From Clytia hemisphaerica (lineage: Eukaryota; Cnidaria; Hydrozoa; Leptothecata; Clytiidae), in the NCBI GenBank assembly GCA_902728285.1, contig CACVBU010000567.1, positions 434,001-498,000 of the forward strand: 64,000 nucleotides of DNA, in the 5' to 3' direction. The notes under the pieces are model-generated. The model worked only from the letters and a program-made list of their open reading frames with translations, was not told the origin of the DNA and searched no databases. The first letter of the stretch is position 1; every line of letters starts with the position of its first letter. The translations under genes were made by a program, and so were the position numbers. Of this stretch, positions 22,662 to 34,000 are shown piece by piece.

Positions 22662-23463
22662 AAAGTGCCATAAAAAATCATTGAATAAAAGAAAAACTTA
22701 AAATCTTAAATATTTTCATTTTGAAGAATAAGTGCAAAAAAGTGAAACATAGAAAAGTTGCATTTTTCATTGCATTAATCAAAATGGCACGTGCGTTTGT
22801 GTAGGGTAAAATGGCGAAATGTGAAAATCGATTCTATATAGCAATTACTTTCAAATAAAAAATATATTGACAATGAATGGGTAAGCTTTCTAGAAATCCA
22901 AACATAAATTGCATGGCTTTTACCAAAAAATAGCGCTTTAGGATCAGAAACAGCTTTTTCCAATTTTCATCGAGTTACAGGTAGGAGGAATTAATTCCTT
23001 GTTTGTTTTGATCTGAAATTTTCAGTAGGGGTGGCCAACATGGTTCCCTTGCTCATATCAGGGGAGCCTGGGACGGGGGTAAGAGAATTTTAAAATTTCT
23101 AAGTAAAATCTTACCGTTAACTGCTCCAACTTGGGACGAGTGTACGCAACATGGGACTTGTTGATATCTGGCCTGTATTTTCACTTACTATACTGTTAAA
23201 TCTCTTTGACAACAAATTTGTTTTGATAACTCCACCAAGTTTATCAATCATACTTTCTGTCATAACATGTCACGATAACTTTCACTGATAGTGTGCCCTT
23301 TTTAACTTTTGTTTTCATTCAAAATGACAGGACGCCGAATGAAGAATTAGAGAACGCCTGCTGCCTAACCCCCTACCGCCCAATGGGATTAACAAATAGC
23401 GAGTGTGTAACTTGCCGCGAGAGTGACGTCAAACGCTCCATGGTTTTGCCACTTATTTGGCCT
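22662..23463. other. No recognised feature
   Basis: About 800 bp of AT-rich sequence. The short ORFs have no domain or codon pattern that I recognise. Confidence 0.5.
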
Positions 23464-23600
23464 TGTAAAAATAGAAAAGTTGTATTTTTTACTGCTCTAT
23501 TCACATACTGAATTTGAAAGATCTTCTATGTGGCGTTTTTTTGCAATCTTCAAAAAAGCGATTTTTGTCCCGCTTTTGCAATATGCGTTTCCCGTGCCAA
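23464..23600 (+). repeat. Dispersed repeat, copy 2
   Basis: Same orientation and nearly identical to 7461-7640, with AGATCTTCTATGTGGCG and TTTTGTCCCGC conserved, but shorter by about 40 bases before AATATGCGTTTCCCGT. Confidence 0.7.
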
Positions 23601-23770
23601 CCCATGCCATCTGAGGGGAATTGGGTAGTCAGTCCAAGGGGCTGACGAGGCGCTCATTGAAAGTGTCTATAGGCCTCAAAGCCTCCTGCAACTCAACCAG
23701 CCAAATAGAAATGGAAAAAGGGTTGGGTATGTGTGTGGTTTGGGTGTTGTTACGTATCAGATTGGCTAGG

Positions 23771-24394
23771 CAGTTGATCACACTAGCGTCCTGCCGAAAT
23801 GCGTATCAAAGATTAATGCTGCGAAAGTGCTATATTGTTTATTTGACTCGCAAGCAAAAAATACGCTGCAAAACCTGGCAAAACTTCTAAAGGGAATCAT
23901 GAAAAAATAACCCGGCGCTTTTTAATGAGATTACCATTTTCAAAAACTATGAGATATTGCCTAAAATTTGAGCCATAGATTAAAAAATTTGAGCCAAGCC
24001 AACCTTGAAAACTAATTTAAAGATCAACTTCCCAAGAATCTAAGGGGATCCGCGCACCGCTGGATAGGCTATTTCCCAGAAATTTTGCTGGACCTCAAAC
24101 ACAGGCCCATTTACATGTGTGGAATTATTTTTACTTTAGCGTACAAACAAGGCCTTAAAAATTAAAGCACTGTCTCAGGAATTGAATGACAAAATTTGGT
24201 TGGTTGATGCTGCACGTTCGCAATCAGTGATTTTGTCTCATTTTAAGTTTTCAAGTTTTAAGTAATTGTCTTGGGAACTTGAACACTTTGAACTTGATTC
24301 CTGAGGTAACTCTCATCCTTGTTGTTGCAAATACATCCTGTAGATGACTGATGTTGTTTTTTCTGAAAGCTTGATTTCCCAGTGTGACTAAATG
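23771..24394. mobile_element. CAGTT-type DNA transposon relic, 5-bp TSD CTAGG
   Basis: The left end CAGTTGATCACACTAG and right end CAGTGTGACTAAATG are imperfect inverted repeats flanked by CTAGG at 23766-23770 and 24395-24399. Both subterminal regions match, inverted, a 251-bp deletion derivative at 51653-51903 that has its own 5-bp duplication. No transposase reading frame survives. Confidence 0.75.
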
Positions 24395-24533
24395 CTAGGA
24401 ATTGGGTTATTATCAGTTAGGCTTAGGGTTGGAGCTCGAAAAAAGCACTCTTTTGGGATTTTCTCTTAGTATTGTCTGGTCTGTAGTTTGTACAATATAA
24501 ATAGCCGTCAGAAACAGTTTCTTGGTATGAATT

Positions 24534-24613
24534 TGTGGCGCAGTGGATAAGGCATTGGGTTTCTAAACAATGGAACTTTGCATTTGGTGGGTTCGAATCC
24601 CACCGGTGGCGAT
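24534..24613 (+). tRNA. tRNA-like sequence, pseudogene or SINE head
   Basis: Contains a box-A-like GGCGCAGTGGATAAGG and a perfect B box GGTTCGAATCCCACC about 45 bp downstream; the sequence TTTCTAA would offer a TCT (Arg) anticodon. The acceptor and anticodon stems do not pair well, and the acceptor ends do not match. It is best read as a tRNA pseudogene or the head of a SINE, not a working tRNA. Confidence 0.4.
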
Positions 24614-24778
24614 CTTTCGATAAGTCATTCAAGTCAATTAGAAAACATAGAAAAGACTGGAAAAAGAATGAGAATTTTAAAAAATCGGACTAGAACCTAG
24701 TTTGAAGCCCTGTACACCCGCGACCGCTCACCGCAAGAGCTGGTGAACGAGTGAATATATATAGATGCAAAGTTATTA

Positions 24779-24973
24779 CCGTAACTTGGTCTAATGTTGA
24801 CATCCCTCCTCTAATTCCGACACCCTTTTTATCAGCTGAAATTGATTGTGTTGCTTAGTGGTCAGAGAGGAATAATCTTTTTCAATTAATTATTCAAGCT
24901 TTCATATTATTCCTGTCTCTAAAGAAGGGTGTCGGAATTAGACGAGGGATGTAGATATTAGACCAACTTATGG
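24779..24973. mobile_element. MITE, TIR CCGTAACTTGGTCTAAT, TA target, copy 1
   Basis: Flanked by TA at 24777-24778 and 24974-24975. Arms extend inward through CCCTCCTCTAATTCCGACAC and its mirror, about 60 bp. A second copy in the same orientation is at 47323-47501. Confidence 0.8.
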
Positions 24974-25282
24974 TATAATCTGAAAATAGCTGCACTGACC
25001 ACTCTTATTACACAATCCGCTCGATCTTGCTGTCCCATCACCTTTTGAGAAAATTTTGAATCCCCCAGTCATCTTTTCCAAGGATGCCATCCCCCTTATA
25101 AAAAAGGTGAGTTTACAAACTGACAATTTAGCAAACTGTGTGACAATATCAAGTTTCTCTGTGAGACATAGGGCATTTCAATGATGAGCAGTATAACCAT
25201 TACAGGCAGTATTTGTCTTTTCTAACAACTTTTTTTGTCTTTAAGAATTATTAAAAAAAAATATTTTAAATGCAAATAAATC

Positions 25283-28200
25283 ATGGCTAAATACAGCAGG
25301 ACTGTAAAAGTTGCCATTTTGTGTTGTTTATGGTACACTCTTTCCTCTGCTAATAATGTCATCGGAAAGAAAGCTTTACGTAAATATCCATACCCACTAA
25401 CTATATCACTTTTTCACATGACTGCAAACGCTTTTCTCATGTACCCTATACTGATGGTGATGGGCAAAGAATACAGTTTTCATTATTCCATGGCATTCTT
25501 TTGGAGATTTGTTTTACCGCTGGGATTTGGAAAACTTTTGGCATCTGTTTCATCGCATATAAGTATTTGGAAAGTGTCTGTGTCTTATGCACATACTATC
25601 AAGGTAATATGAGCTTTTGATCATTGCATTACATGTTTTTTTTCTATAAGCATAATGTCTATAAGCATATGCAGGCTCAGTTTTTGGTAACTAAACAATG
25701 ACTCTATTGTTTAAGAACAATAGAATGATAAGCATAATGCGAGCCTGATATAGGGGCAGACACTTGCTTATAAAAAAAACATGTACTGCTAGACAATATT
25801 GATTACTGATATTGATCTTTCTACTGATTTTGTAAATTCATACAATTTTCAATAACTTGAGTCTTGAAAGTCAAACTACTAGATTTTGATAACATCAATA
25901 AACATCTAAGTTTAGAGGTTTTTTAATTCGAATAAAGCATAACACAATCGTAAGTTTGCTTTAATGTTTATATTCAAATGATAAATTTTTTTATCAGGCA
26001 TCGCTACCAATCTTCACAGTGACTTTATCCAGAATTTTGTACCATGAAAAGCAGAGTCAAATGGTATGTGTTTGTCCATGATTCATCTTAGATAAAATAA
26101 AAAACATAATTTGTTTTGCGAATCTGTTCAAACTCAAACATTTTCACAGCCTAGAAATAAATAATGTTTACCAAAGTATTTAATAGTGTTCTTCTTCGGT
26201 AATAATTTCTCAGCTTATTTTGACAAATAAAAATAACCATCTTGTCTTTCTAGGTCTACCTTTCCCTGATCCCTATCGTGTTTGGCGTTTGCATAGCAAC
26301 CATGACAGAAATATCATTCGAAATTATTGGCATGCTGAGTGCACTATTTGCCACTGCAACTTTCAGCGTTCAAAATATCTATTCAAAGCTGGTAAAACTT
26401 TCTCACGTTTCTCTTTGTTTTTTTTATATTTTGTGTGTATAGATAGGTTTATAACATAATTGACTGTGTTCCTGAAACTAAGAGCATATTTCTTTTAAAA
26501 ACGTAAACTAAAACGTCATCATTTTGTTCTGTTTTTCTCTTGTTTTTTACATGAAAAGGAACTTTTTGTTGGAATTTTTGTTGAAATCTTTTGTTGGAAT
26601 CTTTTTGATCTGATAGTTATTTATGAAAAAAGTGATACAGATCGAAAATGCCGGAAATATGCTGGAAATCGCCGTTTTTCTGGATTTTCATTGGACTTTT
26701 CCATAAAATTGGTTGTTTTTTCATTCAAAAACATTATTAATAGCAATGCCCACCATCAAGCATGTTTCAATTTTCAATAAAATTGATTTTTGAAGCCAGA
26801 ACTATCTAAAAATCGCCGGAACAGCCGATTTTCGCCGGAAAAACGGTATTTCTTGAATTTCTTGAGCTGTACTTTATATTTTTTTATGAAATTTTGCACA
26901 CTGATGCAAAATGTCAATACCTAAATTGTGACGGAGCCCGATTTTCCGGCCGAAAATGCCGGAAATATGCCGGAAAAACTGTTTTTTTGGCATTTTCTCG
27001 AGATTTTATCATTAGTTTTTTCTGATTTTTTTGCTCAAAGATGTGTATAAACAATGCCCAAAACATAGCCGAGTCCGATTTTTGAGAAAAAAAATTTTCC
27101 GGTTGAAAAGATTTTCATTGGATTTTTTCCTTATATTTCACACGAAAACATTATTGATAACAATGCTCACCATCAAGCATGATTCAATTGTCAATAAAAC
27201 TGATTTTTGCAACCAGAACTTCCTATTTATTTTTTCCCTACAACCCTTCCCTCCCCCCCCCATCAACAATCAATGATGAATTTATTGTGAATGATGAATT
27301 TATTTTCGCTAAACGCTATATTTTCTGACTGTTTTTTTTTTCATTTTTCTTTTCACATTGCTATCTAACTTTCATCATCAGGTAGGTCCATTCAGCATGT
27401 TGTTTGTTTTATCTTATTCTTTTTGAAGGCTTTGAAAGAAGTACGATTGAACCCAATACAATTGTTGATGAAAATCTCACAAACAGCTCTCATCATTTGC
27501 ATTCCTCTCTGGTTGTTTGTTGACACACCCACCATCGTCACTGATGATCGGCTGGTAAGATGATTATTCTTTCCGGGGAAGGGTCCAGAAAAAAAATGTG
27601 AATTTAGATTTTTGAAAAAATCTTTCATATAGGAATATTGATAATTCAATAATTCAAATTCCAATATTGATAACCTATCACAAAAATCATTATCGGCTGA
27701 GTGATATATGATTGTGACCTTTATTTTTCACTACTATGTGAAAACTATGAAGACATAATTCTGTAATTGACCCTGAATGGGAAACAGAAAAAATGACACA
27801 ACGATAAAATTGAAAAATAGAAAAGAAAAATAAACAGTAAAATAACAAAAGATACTCAATAAAATTTCTGACATTCTTCACTTTTAGGCGAATTTTGAAG
27901 ATCAAATCGACTTTTTGTTTCGACTATTGGTCAGCGGTTTGATTAACTGGTTGCAGAACATACTTGCGTTCTCCATCTTGAATTTGTTGTCCCCTTTGAG
28001 TTATTCGGTTGCCAACGCAACGAAAAGGATCCTGGTCATTATCAGTTCTGTCCTGACGTTGAAGAACCCAGTAACCATGACCAACTTCTTTGGAATGATG
28101 CTAGCTGTCCTTGGTGTATTCCTTTACAATAGGGTATGTTACATTTATCTTAAAACTTTCGTCTCATTTATCTTACCTGTCTTCCTCTTTTACCAATTAT

Positions 28201-29072
28201 TTTTTCGTTTGTCATTTTCTTCTAATTTGGTAGTCGTTTATAATCCACGTAATACAGTGATATTGTTGAGAATACAATAATTGTAACAGGATAATATCAA
28301 TTTGTATAAGCTTAATTTGTCCCTTCCACTATTCTTTTCCTTATGTCTGAATTGGTCGTCTAGCATGCTAGACTACTAATTTTGAAGCAGATTTACAAAA
28401 AGAACAAATAAGAGAAGCACATGCAACAAAGGCTCTTTGTAATTACAAAAACTTTACCACTGTACCCACAGCTCTATTCGGTTATCTTATCTTACTAACT
28501 GTAGGGTAACCCATAGAAAAGTGCAAGATTTTTTTTTGATTTTGGATTTTTTTTGTATCAACCTTCTCACCAATTGTCACGATGATTGTTATATTGAAAA
28601 ACTAAGGCTGCATAAATGGATTTTGTTGATTTTTACAGTTGGCCCTCTCTTATTCGATCTTCAAGGGACCAAGAATTTTCTCCAAACTAGAGAAAGATTC
28701 GAGTTACAGAAAGCATTTTATACTAATTTCTAGCTGAGGGGACCAATATTTTAGTTCGAATTATAGAAAGATTCGAATAGTAGAGGTTCGAATTAGAGAG
28801 AGTTGACTTTACTTTATCCTGTTGATGCTCATTTTAAATCCATCTGTTATGTATCAAATCAGTATCAAAGACTATTATGAATGTTATCTGATAGCCGACC
28901 AAATATTTTCACAAACTCCGAGTTTAACTTTCATTCCACACAGGCAAAGATTTTCCAGAATTCGAAGAAGAATTTATTACCAAAGACAACGAAAGACGTT
29001 GCAGCCGGAGGCGAAGAAGAACAGTATGTCTCCACCAGGTATCGTGTCTTCCATCGTATGAATGGTATCTAG
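25283..29072 (+). CDS. SLC35E1: SLC35E1-like TPT-domain transporter (6 exons)
   Basis: Exons 25283-25603, 25998-26063, 26254-26391, 27429-27554, 27888-28133 and 28944-29072 are all phase 0 with GT/AG borders and encode 341 residues. The protein belongs to the SLC35E/triose-phosphate-translocator branch of drug/metabolite transporters, multi-pass membrane proteins usually placed in the Golgi or ER; the substrate of the E1 member is not established. Diagnostic blocks are [21 protein letters not shown] with SYAHTIK (end of exon 1), SLIPIVFGV (exon 3), and [14 protein letters not shown] with [10 protein letters not shown] and AVLGVFLYN (exon 5). Most of the protein is hydrophobic. The last exon gives a short hydrophilic tail (QNSKKNLLP...), shorter than in vertebrates, whose protein is about 410 residues. 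The start ATCATGGC has a good context. Introns 1 and 5 contain MITEs. Confidence 0.92.
25632..25783. mobile_element. MITE in SLC35E1 intron 1, TIR CATGTTTTTTTTCTATAAGC
   Basis: Flanked by TA at 25630-25631 and 25784-25785; the right end is GCTTATAAAAAAAACATG. The centre is palindromic (CTATTGTTTAAGAACAATAG). Relatives are at 36769-36909 and 46267-46547. Confidence 0.7.
26640..27215 (+). repeat. Internally duplicated sequence in SLC35E1 intron 3
   Basis: Motifs recur in direct orientation: GCCGGAAATATGCYGGAAA at about 26650 and 26958, and CACCATCAAGCATG with following AATAAAAYTGATTTTTG at about 26749 and 27168. CCGGAAA and GGAATTTT-type motifs are dense. The unit boundaries are unclear. Confidence 0.5.
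28636..28809. mobile_element. pogo/Tigger-like MITE in SLC35E1 intron 5
   Basis: Left end CAGTTGGCCCTCTCTTATTC after TA; right end is a diverged inverted copy (TTCGAATTAGAGAGAGTTGA) followed by TA at 28810-28811. The CAGT start, TA target and TCTCTAATTCGA motif are shared with copies at 30539 and 31515. Assignment to pogo rests on end sequence and target only. Confidence 0.65.
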
Positions 29073-30538
29073 TGTGCACGGGCCCTAATAGAGAAATGAT
29101 ATAATAGTGTAGATCCTGCTTAACTAAGACCGTAATGTCTGAACATGGTTGTACGAGTTGAGGCAAATGTTTGAAGTGGTAAGATTTTCTTAAGCCAGTT
29201 CACACTTTAACATCGACCTGAAATTGGATCAGGAACAACACTGGTAAAAAAAGAAAACGTCAACAATATCTAGTTTCTATCAGAGAAATCTTTTTATTCC
29301 TTTTATAGACTTTGTTTTTATCATTATTCCATAACAAAGTCGTAAGAGACGGGGGATCGCTTTAGGAGCACATACTCTCAGGTGTCTTGTAAATAGTAAA
29401 GTCGGTGATATCAAATTAATAAATGGGGAACCTAATCGCAGGGAGGTGTAGAGACACTTCTGAATAACCCAGAGCTAGATCAAAGACAAAGATCAGGCTA
29501 TTTAGAATATTTAGAATAAGAAATTGTTCTTTTGATAGCTTAAAATATTTACAAAATTGATAAACGGTGGATCCCAATAAGGATCGAGAGAAAAATTGGT
29601 AAATTCACAAACGGTTTTTGGCATCTGGGAGTATGGTAGCTTTTTCTTTTCAAAATTGAAAATTTTATAACTGATAAAAAAAGTTTTATGGCATTTCGAA
29701 AAAATCTTTGAAGGAAATAACTTTTTGATCTCTGTGATTGCTATTTTAATCCTTTCAAAGTGAAAGTTTGCGTTTGGTTGCTTCAGTTTTGAAGAAGATG
29801 TTTTTTATTATTTATACTTTATAGAGTTAATTATTTATGATGAATATTATTATAGGTAGGTAGTTAGGTAGGTGACACACAACGTTCTTTCAACGTTCAT
29901 CTAACGTTAAATGGACGTTGTGAACATTAAATCGACGTTGAAAGAACCTTATGTACCAGCTGGTTAGGGAGGTGATCCGCTGGCAAATGTTTACCTTTGC
30001 GGGGGAGTCTACCATAGATCAAGGAAAGTCCAAGGGGAATAGTTTTCCTATAATATTGCTAGCCAGAGTCAAGCTTGTCACTGATATTGTTTCAACAAAA
30101 ACTTTTAAGATCGCAAGACTAAAAATGATTAAAGCAAGGTTTTTCTTCTAAGACAGGAAAAAGCATTTTACACAGCAAATACGGCCCGGCGGAAGCAGGA
30201 AGACTGGGGAGACTTCAGCTTCCCCACTCTTGAGCAAATGAGTTTTTTTTCTCAAAATCATAGCAAATTTTATCTCATTTGAGCCTTCAGACTCCCCCAC
30301 TATAGGCATGAAAATTGGCACATAATATTGGAATTTTGTTGAATCATGCAGATTTTTGAGAGGGAAAAGCCTCTTTATATACTTCAATGAGACGGAAGAG
30401 CTTTTAACACTGAAAAACTTTGAAACCATAAGTTTTGGAAGGAAATTTGTTTTTTTTCAACTGATTTGTTTATAAAGAATTGAATAGATAGTTATATTTT
30501 TGTTGTTGTTTTTATTTATGACGCATCTTCGTAAAATA
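29073..30538. other. SLC35E1 3' flank and intergenic sequence
   Basis: An AATAAA at 29418 could end the SLC35E1 transcript; others occur near 31004-31027 just before ClpP. A short AACGTT-rich hairpin lies at 29880-29950. Between 30155 and 30430 is a dispersed repeat whose motifs (GGAAAAGCCTCTT, ACTTCA.TGAGA) recur at 33405-33570 and about 45335-45400. No further gene seen. Confidence 0.5.
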
Positions 30539-30712
30539 CAATTGACGCTCTCTAATTCGACGTTCTTATTTTCGATAGGGTCCCTTATTCGATGAAATTT
30601 AAAGTCCCCGTCAACAAGAAATTCTCATAAACGACGCTCTCTTATTCGATAAGCTCCCTTATTCAATGAAAATCTAATTCCCCTTGAAGATCGAATTAGA
30701 GAACCTCAACTG
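30539..30712. mobile_element. pogo/Tigger-like MITE, best-preserved copy
   Basis: Starts CAATTGACGCTCTCTAATTC after TA (30537-30538) and ends GAATTAGAGAACCTCAACTG before TA (30713-30714). The interior repeats TTATTCGATAAGCTCCCTTA-type motifs. It lies between SLC35E1 and ClpP. Confidence 0.75.
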
Positions 30713-31059
30713 TAGTAGATTTTATTTTACCAACAAATAATTTTTCCCTTCTCTTTTTGTAATCATAATAGAACTACTACATTGTCTTTTTTCTTTCTTT
30801 TGTTAGAGTTTCCTCTGATTTTTCCTCCTTTTCTACTGTTCAATGCAGGGAAATTCTGTCCTCACACAAATATAATCAAAACAGATATAGCTATATTTAT
30901 TTGAAACGGTTGTGGATTAGAACCTAATTTATTGGCTCTTACACAACCTCTTCGGGAGTTTACTGTGTATATTTTAAGCTATTATTATTTTCTTTTCAGT
31001 GACAAAATAAAGTAAAAAATAAAAAATAAATATAATATATATAGGTAAAAAGAGGCAAT

Positions 31060-34000
31060 ATGCTACTTAGATATACAAAGGTATGTATGCGATTCTTTCA
31101 ATGGATATTACCTAAGCATTGCGATGATTCGTAACTATTTCTGTCTTTTCGGAATAAGGGAACCGAGATATCATACAGTTTACTCGCTAGATGTGCTTCT
31201 AGAGAGAGAGATAGTCCTTCCGATTAACGGAATATGACAGCATTTGCTATTCTAGGATATGAAAATCACTGATCTTATCTAACTCCCTGAAATCGTGCTC
31301 GTACCACACATCATAACTTTCTGACATGACGTTTACCTTTTTTATAACTTTTAGCCTCTTCTTCGCACGGCGACATGCGGCTGTTTTATGACGAGGTCAG
31401 CATTACGTAATGTTTCGTATATCCCGATGGTCGTGGAGCAAAGTGTAAGTTTTCTTTTGTTTCTTTCAGCGGTAGTTTTCAGTCATCAACAACCTTTCAG
31501 TGGACATCTAAATACAGTTGATGCTCTCTAATTCGACGTTCTACTATTCGATACGCTACATTATTCGATAATATTGAAATCGACCGTCAACAGGAAACTT
31601 TCATAAACGACATTCTACTATTCGATAAGCTCCCTTATTTAATGAAAATCCAATTCTCCTTGACGATCGAATTTTAGAGCGTCTTTTATGAGAGTTTCTT
31701 GATGGCGGTGACTTTCATCAATATCGAAGTTTCATTATTCCTTTACTTTAACTTGTGGTATGACGATATTAACACAAAGTGTTCAAAGTGACAATATCTC
31801 TTTTTGGCGTACCACAAATATCGAATGTTGTAAAAAAACTTCGTTCATTGCTTTTCATGACAATATTTAGGCACCTAATTTCTTACCAATTTCCTATTTC
31901 CATATTAGGTATTAGTATGAATCATAATTATAACAACTTTCTTCTTTTTCATCAACTGTAGGGTCGGACAGAACGTTCATATGATATCTACTCGAGGCTT
32001 TTAAAAGAACGAATCATCTGCCTGTTTGGTCCCGTAAGTTGGTTATTTCCATAAAATTAAGTTCATCCGTTTGCTTATAATTTCTTATGTCACATGCCAA
32101 CGATGGTATGACTGAATATTGGAGAGCTAACTGATGCTTTTCTTGAAGGCTTTTACCCTCCAAATTGTAAAACTTTTTTCATTAATTCTTTTATGACTTC
32201 TGCTCCTACCTAGCCTAGTTAACTAAGTTCGTATTCACAAGGCTAGGACACACTGCTTATGGCAATATAGCGTTTTCGGCGCTCCAAAGATTTTTAAGGA
32301 TTTTAAGTTTGCCTATTTAGTCACAACTTACCATCATATTTATCCTAGTGAATGAATCAGACTTACTGAATTTTCTAGGCTATTCTGCTCACTTTGTTCA
32401 TGCTCCTTAAAATAAGTGGGTGTTTATAGTGTGGAGTCCTGATATTTTTTAATATTTCTGATGAACTGCTAAATCTTCATTTCTTCAGATCAATGACACT
32501 GTATCGAGCTTGATCGTGGCTCAGTTGTTATTTTTACAATCGGAGAGCAGCAAGAAACCAATTCACATGTACATCAACAGTCCAGGTATGAATATTTGAT
32601 GTCTCCTGAAGTTAGAACGTCGCAGTCGGAGCTTTTCAATATTTACCGTTCAATTGATTTTTAATTTTTTATAGTATTTGGACCTTTTTTAGCTATACTA
32701 CTTAGATTTTTATCATGGCGTTCTAAATCTATAGGCCTAGCAAGCGTGCACCAAGCGTGTTGGGGTTAAAATTTCTGAAAATACTCGAAGACGGTAAATT
32801 GTGACGACATTTCGCTAATTTGCTAGATTTCGAACGCTGTTATTCTGATGCATATGACGATGTTCCAGGTACCAAAGATTTCCAAAATGGTACTTTGTCC
32901 CTCTCTAAGAATGCTCAGTAATCAAAGAGTAGGATCAATGGTAAGTGGGAGAAAAATGGCGCCCACCATTACCTTCGGATAGAAGATGATGAACCTTTGG
33001 GTTTTCTCCGATAGACTTTCATAAATTACGTCATGAACATCACTTGCCTCGTATTCAAACAATTACCATGGTGATTATGTCCCTTGAGACATTGAATAAT
33101 TTTTTTATAAATAGAAAGTAGTTTTAATCAAATCTGATGGGAGTTAATCACCATGGCAATAATTTCAAAACGAGGCATATGATGTTCGTGACGTAATTTA
33201 TGAAATGGTCTATTGCGGTGGAAAAACTAGGTCGCAAAAACAAGACAACCGGTTTTGTACATCATAATTGGATTGTTCATCTTTTTAGGAGGAGTTGTGA
33301 CGGCAGGTCTTGCAATTTACGACACAATGCAGGTTCGATGTTCCTCCTTTGTCATTTCAACACCAAGACAGTTTGATCATTTTAAAAAAGTCGATTAATA
33401 TACAGTGGTCAAGGCAAGGTTTTTCGTCTGAGATAGACACGGCATAATTAGCACAATTTCCTTGAAATTTTGGCCTCTCATGTAGAAATTCAAGACGGAA
33501 AAGCCTCTTCATAAACTTCACTGAGAGGAAAGAAATCTTAAAACTGAATATAACACTGATTGAAAAATTTGGCACTTATAACTCATTCCTTTTTTCTTCA
33601 AAAAAGCTGTAAAACTTTTTTAACAAAGGTAATCTGGAACCATTCTCCTACTCTTCAGTTACTGTTTTTCTTTTATTTCCAGTACATCCACTATATCTTT
33701 CTTCAAAACAGTTATGATGATTTTTAACAGTGTACTTTTTAACTTTATACTCAACTGGTACTCTACTACTCTATCTTTTTCTTTTTCTTTTATTTTCAGT
33801 ACATCCAACCTCCAGTAGCGACATGGTGTGTGGGACAAGCTTGCAGTATGGGGTCCCTCCTCCTCGCTTCTGGTGCACCAGGGTTACGTCACGCTCTTCC
33901 CCACTCACGGATCATGCTACATCAACCGCACGGTGGAGCGCAGGTCTGTTCATCTTTATTATCAACTGTGATAGCCATGGGAGTTGTTTTTTGAATTTCG

